Of a stretch of 10,773 nucleotides of DNA, positions 7,226 through 10,773 are shown in pieces. The notes beneath the pieces were generated by a model that was given only the letters and a program-made list of their open reading frames with translations, was not told the origin of the DNA and searched no databases. This stretch comes from CBDUBU01 sp965365465 (GTDB lineage: Bacteria; Bacteroidota; Rhodothermia; Rhodothermales; DASSAV01): positions 1-10,773 of the forward strand of contig CBDUBU010000131.1 of assembly GCA_965365465.1 (NCBI GenBank), read 5' to 3'. The stretch's first letter is position 1; each line of letters starts with the position of its first letter. Position numbers and translations under genes: made by a program.

Positions 7226-7239
7226 CTGAACACGTTCAG
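7226..7239 (+). promoter_or_regulatory. Near-perfect dyad CTGAAC-AC-GTTCAG just before the kinase start
   Basis: Two exact six-base inverted arms separated by two bases end two bases before the ATG at 7242. The element fills the place where a ribosome-binding site would be and no Shine-Dalgarno sequence is present there. It could be an operator for a dimeric regulator. The two-base spacer makes an RNA hairpin less natural, unless the inner pairs open. A copy of the half-site, CCTGAACA, lies at 7095-7102. No regulator is identified. Confidence 0.45.
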
Positions 7240-7241
7240 CT

Positions 7242-8567
7242 ATGGAGGTGCAGCCTGCCCCCCCTGATTTGAACCGCCTCCGCCGGCGCCTGGTGGGCGC
7301 GTACCTGGCAGGCGCGAGCCTCTGGATCCTCGGCTCCGACTTGCTGCTCGCCGACGCAACGCGAAGCAACATGCTAGCCTTTCCCTTCAGCCAGAGTGCG
7401 AAGGGCCTGGTTTTCGTCCTGGCTACGGGCCTCCTGCTCAATGTGGTGACGGCGCGGACCTTCCGCCGCCTTCACGATGCCTACGCGCACCGCGTGCGCA
7501 GCGAGCGCCGGATGCGCGCCCTCTTCGACCACGCGCCGCACATCATCCTGATAGCAGACGACGAAGGCCGTTACGTGGAAGCGAATCCCGCCGCTGAAAG
7601 CCGGCTCGGCTACACCCGCGAGGAACTGCTCCAGCGGCACATCCGCGATCTGGCCTTCGACATCAGCCCGCAACAGGGCGAGGCATTGAAGCAGACGTTC
7701 ATGGACCAGCACGTCCTCTCCGGCGAGATGCGGCTCAAATGCAAGGATGGCTCGGTGCTGGAAACCGAGTACCGGGCCGTTGCCCACGTCTTGCCGGGCC
7801 TCCACCTGTCTTTCCTGCAAGATATCACAGAGCGCAACCGCTACGAACGCGAACTCGTCGCGGCGCGGAACCGGGCCGAGGAGATGAGCCGCCTCAAGAC
7901 GGCTTTCCTGGCAAACATGAGCCACGAGATCCGCACGCCCCTGACCGGCATCATCGGCTTCGCGGACATCCTCGCCGAGGAACAGGCCGATGGACCGCAG
8001 GAGATGGCGCACCTCATCCGCAGGGCGGGCGAACGCCTGCTGCTGACGCTCAACTCGGTGCTTGACCTGGCCCAGCTCGAAAGCGGAACCCTCCGGCTCA
8101 CGCCCTCTGCGTTCGACCTCGTCGAGGAGACGCAGGCGCTGCTGCCCCTTTTCGAGCGCCAGGCGCGGGAACGGGGTCTCTACCTCCGGCTCGAACACGC
8201 GCAGCCGCAGATCCCGGCAACGGCAGACCAGGGCGCCCTCTCGCGCATCCTCACGAACCTCATCTCCAATGCCCTGAAATACACGGAAGCTGGCGGCGTG
8301 ACGGTGCGGCTCGAAAAAACCCGTCAGGAGGTCGTGATCGAGGTGGCCGATACCGGCATCGGCATCGGCGCTGCCTTCCTGCCCCACCTTTTCGATGCCT
8401 TCACCCAGGAATCCTCCGGCGCGGCGCGGCTCTACGAAGGCAGCGGCCTGGGCCTGAAGATCGTGAAAGAACTCGTGGACCTGATGCACGGAACCGTAAC
8501 CGCCGCGAGCGAACCGGGCAAAGGCAGCGCCTTCACCGTGCGCCTGCCCCAGCCCCTGACCCCATGA
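7242..8567 (+). CDS. Membrane-bound PAS-domain sensor histidine kinase
   Basis: A 441-residue sensor kinase of a two-component system. Two membrane helices lie at about 17-37 (AYLAGASLWILGSDLLLA) and 54-72 (KGLVFVLATGLLLNVVT); the WILGSDLLL...KGLVFVLATGLLL pattern is a small two-helix module shared by many PAS, GGDEF and kinase proteins, with almost no periplasmic loop. A PAS domain follows at about 88-197 (ALFDHAPHIILIADDEGRY, RLGYTREELL, LQDITERNRYE). The HisKA helix carries NMSHEIRTPLTG with phosphoacceptor H228, and the ATPase domain has the N-box LTNLISNALKYT (N343), the G1 box ADTGIGI (D370) and the G2 box GSGLGLKIV (401-409). It ends without a receiver domain, and no response regulator is adjacent, so the partner is elsewhere. 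Lack of a large outside loop suggests it senses a membrane or cytoplasmic signal, possibly through PAS. Start is the only sensible ATG. Confidence 0.93.
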   Translation: MEVQPAPPDLNRLRRRLVGAYLAGASLWILGSDLLLADATRSNMLAFPFSQSAKGLVFVLATGLLLNVVTARTFRRLHDAYAHRVRSERRMRALFDHAPHIILIADDEGRYVEANPAAESRLGYTREELLQRHIRDLAFDISPQQGEALKQTFMDQHVLSGEMRLKCKDGSVLETEYRAVAHVLPGLHLSFLQDITERNRYERELVAARNRAEEMSRLKTAFLANMSHEIRTPLTGIIGFADILAEEQADGPQEMAHLIRRAGERLLLTLNSVLDLAQLESGTLRLTPSAFDLVEETQALLPLFERQARERGLYLRLEHAQPQIPATADQGALSRILTNLISNALKYTEAGGVTVRLEKTRQEVVIEVADTGIGIGAAFLPHLFDAFTQESSGAARLYEGSGLGLKIVKELVDLMHGTVTAASEPGKGSAFTVRLPQPLTP

Positions 8568-8734
8568 CACGCCGGGGCGGGTCCTCGGGGTGGCAAGCGC
8601 GAGGGTTGTGGCGCCCTTCCGAAGGCCGTGTCCTGCTGCACGCCTGGCCGGCGCTCGTGACGCGCGCGTGACCACGCCGCGCCCGCCTTCTATGCACCCA
8701 ACCGCCCTTGCCTGAGGCGCCGCAGGTCGCAACC

Positions 8735-8764
8735 TTGAATACAGAGACCCGTATGCCTATTTTG
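8735..8764 (+). promoter_or_regulatory. Bacteroidota-like promoter candidate before the transglutaminase-like gene
   Basis: TTG (8735-8737), exactly 19 bases, then CTATTTTG (8757-8764). Spacing equals the Bacteroidota TTG-N19-TAnnTTTG pattern and the TTTG end is kept. Transcription would be expected to begin around 8769-8772, which would leave the GTG at 8773 almost leaderless but give the ATG at 8812 a leader of about 40 bases. Confidence 0.4.
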
Positions 8765-8772
8765 CAAGTCTT

Positions 8773-9486
8773 GTGAACCAACGCGATTTCTTTGGCGCTC
8801 CCGCCTCTGCTATGCTGCGCAACGTCTGGTATTCCTTTTTGAAGCCGTTTTCCCGCCTTCTGCTTCGGACGGTGTCGCTGGAGGATGCGTGGGAACGGTA
8901 TCCTGCCTCCGTGCCGCTGGCCCGCTTCGGCGTGGGCTCCCGCCGCGACTTCCCCTGGTATTTTGAAGGGTGCAGCAGTGTTGCCGTACAGTCCCTCGAA
9001 GAAGTTCAGACCTGGCTGATGGATTGCGCCTACGTCCGGGACCCCGATCTTTTCCATGAGCCTGACTTCTGGCAGCACCCCTGCACCTTCGAGCAACTGC
9101 GCCGGGGCGATTGCGAGGACTTTTCGATATGGGTCTGGCGCAAACTGGTCGAACTGGGCTATGAGGCCGAACTGGTGGCAGGGCGCAGCCTTCAGCAGGG
9201 CGCGAGGGCGGCAGGACACGTATGGGTACTCTTCACGAAGAATGATACACGCTACCTCTTTGATCCCGTCGTCCGGGACCGGCAAACCATGATCCAGCCG
9301 CTGGAAAAGATCCGCCATGCATATGTGCCCGAAGTGTCCGTCGATAACCGGTTCGACCGATACGCCTATGCCGGATATTATATCCTGCTTCGTGGTTCGC
9401 AGCGTAAGGCGGCGCCACGCGCCGGTTTCGCGCAGCCGGTCCTGAGAAGGCCGGTTGCAAACCCTCTCCCCGTCAAGCCCATGTGA
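8773..9486 (+). CDS. Transglutaminase-like cysteine protein (uncharacterised)
   Basis: A 237-residue protein with the papain-like transglutaminase fold, in which bacterial members act as proteases, amidases or transferases, or have no known reaction. The triad is visible in order: RRGDCEDFSIWVW with C114, AAGHVWVLF with H149, and RYLFDPVV with D164. The GDCEDF signature resembles the bacterial transglutaminase-like cysteine peptidases (BTLCP/DUF920 and Transglut_core groups). No convincing signal peptide or membrane helix is present; the N-terminal FLKPFSRLLLRTV stretch is amphipathic at best, so a cytoplasmic location is likely. The longest start is GTG at 8773; the in-frame ATG at 8812 (residue 14) is an alternative favoured by the upstream promoter-like element, and neither has a clear Shine-Dalgarno sequence. 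The 30-residue C-terminal tail (KAAPRAGFAQPVLRRP...) looks disordered. The metallophosphoesterase gene follows 60 bp later on the same strand. Substrate is unknown. Confidence 0.8.
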   Translation: MNQRDFFGAPASAMLRNVWYSFLKPFSRLLLRTVSLEDAWERYPASVPLARFGVGSRRDFPWYFEGCSSVAVQSLEEVQTWLMDCAYVRDPDLFHEPDFWQHPCTFEQLRRGDCEDFSIWVWRKLVELGYEAELVAGRSLQQGARAAGHVWVLFTKNDTRYLFDPVVRDRQTMIQPLEKIRHAYVPEVSVDNRFDRYAYAGYYILLRGSQRKAAPRAGFAQPVLRRPVANPLPVKPM

Positions 9487-9534
9487 GAGGGCGCCGTCGC
9501 GGTTTAGCCCGGCGCGCCTTCTGTAGTCCTGGTA

Positions 9535-9546
9535 GGAAGAACTTCC
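9535..9546 (+). promoter_or_regulatory. Shine-Dalgarno within a small dyad at the metallophosphoesterase start
   Basis: AGGAAG at 9534-9539, seven bases before the GTG at 9547, is a good ribosome-binding site and fixes that start. It also forms one arm of GGAAG-AA-CTTCC (9535-9546), which abuts the start codon, and AGGA can alternatively pair with TCCT at 9527-9530. Either stem is short and probably weak. Confidence 0.5.
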
Positions 9547-10401
9547 GTGAACACGCCCACCCCTGTCAAGCCGATCAAGATTGCGCACCTTTCCGATGTG
9601 CATTTCGGCCGCATCGCCTACCCGGAGATCGTGGCCCGCCTCGTAGAGGAAATAAACGCGGACGCGGTCGACCTCGTCGTGGTCAGCGGCGACCTGACCC
9701 AACGCGCCCGGCGGCGGCAATTCAAGGCCGCCGCCGAGATGCTGGCTTCCTTTACGGCTCCCGTTCTGGTCGTGCCCGGCAACCACGACGTGTACCCGTG
9801 GTGGCGTCCGCTCTCGCGTATCTTCTGGCCGTTGAGCCGCTACCGGCGCGTCATTGCCGGAGAACTGACGCCTGAATTCGAGATGGAGGGGCTGGCCGTG
9901 CTTGGCATCAACTCGGCCCACGGGCGCACCGTCAAGGGGGGGCGGATCGGAAGGCCGGAGCGTGAAGCGATCCGCTCGTTTTTCTCCGAACGCCCGGCGG
10001 ATGTGTTCAAGGTGCTGGTCGTACACCACCATCTGGTCCAGATCCAGGCGCTGGGGCCGCATGACGTTGCCCGAAAGGCGCGTCGTGCGCTGCAAACGGC
10101 CTCCGGCGCCGGTGTGGATCTGGTGCTCTGCGGGCACCTGCACGTCTCGCACATCGAACCCCTCGAAATCGCGCCGGAGCAGCATCGTATGGTGATCGCC
10201 AGCGCCGGAACAGCAACCAGCAACCGGGGCCGCAAATCCAACCGCAGCACCAACTTCTATAACATCATCACCATCCTGCCGGATTATTTCGTCATCGAGG
10301 AACGACGTTACATGCTGGACGCCGGACGGTTCGCTCCCGAAAACACCACCCACTTCGACCGCCTGCGGGTGAGCGAGAAATCCGCCCCGGAACCCGGATA
10401 G
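9547..10401 (+). CDS. Icc/CpdA-type metallophosphoesterase
   Basis: A 284-residue calcineurin-like phosphoesterase using two metal ions. The full set of metal-binding motifs is present: HLSDVHFG with D17 and H19, VSGDLTQ with D49, PGNHDVYP with N79 and H80, VVHHHLV with H160-H162, and CGHLHVSH with H197 and H199. This order matches class III cyclic-nucleotide phosphodiesterases (CpdA/Icc), but the same motifs occur in phosphatases acting on other substrates, so hydrolysis of cAMP is a guess. The WWRPLSRIFWPLSRYR stretch after the GNHD motif is a Trp/Arg-rich insertion that could contact a membrane or lipid substrate. The start is GTG at 9547 with AGGAAG upstream. It follows the transglutaminase-like gene by 60 bp, with no strong terminator between, so shared transcription is plausible. 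The 36-bp gap to the convergent OmpA gene shows no terminator. Confidence 0.87.
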   Translation: MNTPTPVKPIKIAHLSDVHFGRIAYPEIVARLVEEINADAVDLVVVSGDLTQRARRRQFKAAAEMLASFTAPVLVVPGNHDVYPWWRPLSRIFWPLSRYRRVIAGELTPEFEMEGLAVLGINSAHGRTVKGGRIGRPEREAIRSFFSERPADVFKVLVVHHHLVQIQALGPHDVARKARRALQTASGAGVDLVLCGHLHVSHIEPLEIAPEQHRMVIASAGTATSNRGRKSNRSTNFYNIITILPDYFVIEERRYMLDAGRFAPENTTHFDRLRVSEKSAPEPG

Positions 10402-10437
10402 CGCCGCCTCTGCCCGCCGTTGTTACGCAAACGCTGC

Positions 10438-10773
10438 TTACCTCTGGCGGAAAACCACGCGGCGGTTCTCTGCCTTGCCTTCATCCGTGCTGTTGTCTCC
10501 CACAGACTGGCTCTCGCCGTGCCCTGCGGTGTCGAGCCGAGCCGCGTCGATGCCGTGGTTCCCGAGCCAGGATGCAACGGCCTCGGCGCGTTGCTCTGAA
10601 AGCCTCTGGTTGCTTTCATCCGAGCCATCGCTGTCGGTGTGGCCTTCGATGAGCACCTGCAGATCCGGATGGTCCTCCAGCATGGCGAGGACATCGTTGA
10701 GGATGCCCGTGGACTCCGGCTTGAGCGTGGCGCTGCCCGTATCGAACCGTATGGCGGTCGTGGAGACGAAACC
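10438..10773 (-). CDS. OmpA-family protein, C-terminal peptidoglycan-binding domain (5' part outside window)
   Basis: The frame runs off the right edge; 111 C-terminal residues are visible. They form a classic OmpA_C/MotB domain that ties the outer membrane to the peptidoglycan layer. The opening TAIRFDTGSATLKPES gives the first strand (the usual xxxFxxxSxxL element), followed by LQVLIEGHTDSDGSDESNQR with the GHTD turn, then LSEQRAEAVASWL and the closing ENRRVVFRQR, with the conserved NRRV. The spacing TD...N..LS..RA..V holds the aspartate and arginine known to contact diaminopimelate in this family. What precedes the domain (beta barrel, lipoprotein signal, repeats) cannot be seen, so the full protein could be OmpA-like, Pal-like or another OmpA_C fusion. 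Confidence 0.92.
   Translation of the reverse strand, partial: GFVSTTAIRFDTGSATLKPESTGILNDVLAMLEDHPDLQVLIEGHTDSDGSDESNQRLSEQRAEAVASWLGNHGIDAARLDTAGHGESQSVGDNSTDEGKAENRRVVFRQR

Larger units (their letters stand above)
6864..7241. other. 378-bp divergent intergenic region between asnS and the histidine kinase
   Basis: Both flanking genes are read outward from here, so it should hold their promoters and leaders. On the asnS side there is a promoter-like TTG/TATTTTG pair and a GC-rich hairpin; on the kinase side there is a dyad at the start codon (each listed separately). An 8-bp palindrome AAGCGCTT lies at 7069-7076, and CCTGAACA occurs twice (7095-7102 and 7225-7232). A 63-codon minus-strand frame at 7042-7233 has no recognisable features and I do not call it a gene. 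No tRNA, riboswitch or repeat array was seen. Confidence 0.55.

Noticed and set aside
7042..7233. A 63-codon minus-strand frame between asnS and the kinase
   Set aside because: No recognisable motif, no ribosome-binding site that I can see, and it covers the probable control region.
8568..8734. GC-rich repeats (CGTGACGCGCG and similar) after the kinase as a terminator or repeat array
   Set aside because: No clear stem followed by T-run and no regular repeat unit; about 165 bp with nothing I can support.
9490..9518. GGCGC/GCGCC inverted repeat after the transglutaminase-like gene as a terminator
   Set aside because: Both arms are self-palindromic and no T-tract follows; pairing is expected by chance at this GC.
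8533..10353. A 606-codon minus-strand open frame spanning the transglutaminase-like and metallophosphoesterase genes
   Set aside because: Its protein has no recognisable domain, is rich in Arg/Gly/His and lies antisense to two genes with intact catalytic motifs. High GC makes long stop-free antisense frames common.

Overview
The window reads as ordinary chromosome of a high-GC, Gram-negative bacterium. OmpA-type outer-membrane protein, a SIMPL-domain secreted protein and largely absent Shine-Dalgarno sequences fit the Bacteroidota/Rhodothermota side of the tree. Two upstream regions also carry a TTG-N19/20-nTATTTTG arrangement that resembles the Bacteroidota promoter (TTG-N19-TAnnTTTG). I infer a member of the Rhodothermota or a relative; this rests on style rather than on a marker gene search. 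Coding strands are well packed and the long antisense reading frames are artefacts of high GC.

Layout, left to right. (1) 1-747, plus: the C-terminal part of an ABC-2 (NatB-type) export permease. (2) 769-4093, minus: two family-4 glycosyltransferases that overlap by 11 bp, followed 57 bp later by a solitary D12-class adenine DNA methyltransferase. (3) 4400-5134, minus: a secreted SIMPL/DUF541 protein. (4) 5358-6863, minus: asparaginyl-tRNA synthetase (asnS) with a charged coiled-coil-like insertion in its catalytic domain. (5) 7242-8567, plus: a membrane PAS-histidine kinase with no partner regulator in view. (6) 8773-9486 and 9547-10401, plus: a transglutaminase-like thiol protein followed by an Icc/CpdA-type metallophosphoesterase, 60 bp apart and possibly co-transcribed. 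(7) 10438-10773, minus: the C-terminal OmpA peptidoglycan-binding domain of a gene that runs off the right edge.

How they fit together: the window is a series of short, mostly independent units. The clearest functional pair is the two glycosyltransferases, probably acting on a surface glycan whose other genes are not here. The kinase/asnS intergenic region (6864-7241) is a divergent control region with a promoter-like element and leader hairpin on the asnS side and a near-perfect dyad 2 bp before the kinase start.

I looked for an unrecognised system (defence island, CRISPR, retroelement, toxin-antitoxin, repeat array, structured RNA, mobile element ends) and did not find one. The observations most worth following up are the asnS insertion, the dyad at the kinase start codon, the shared promoter-like motif and the orphan methyltransferase.
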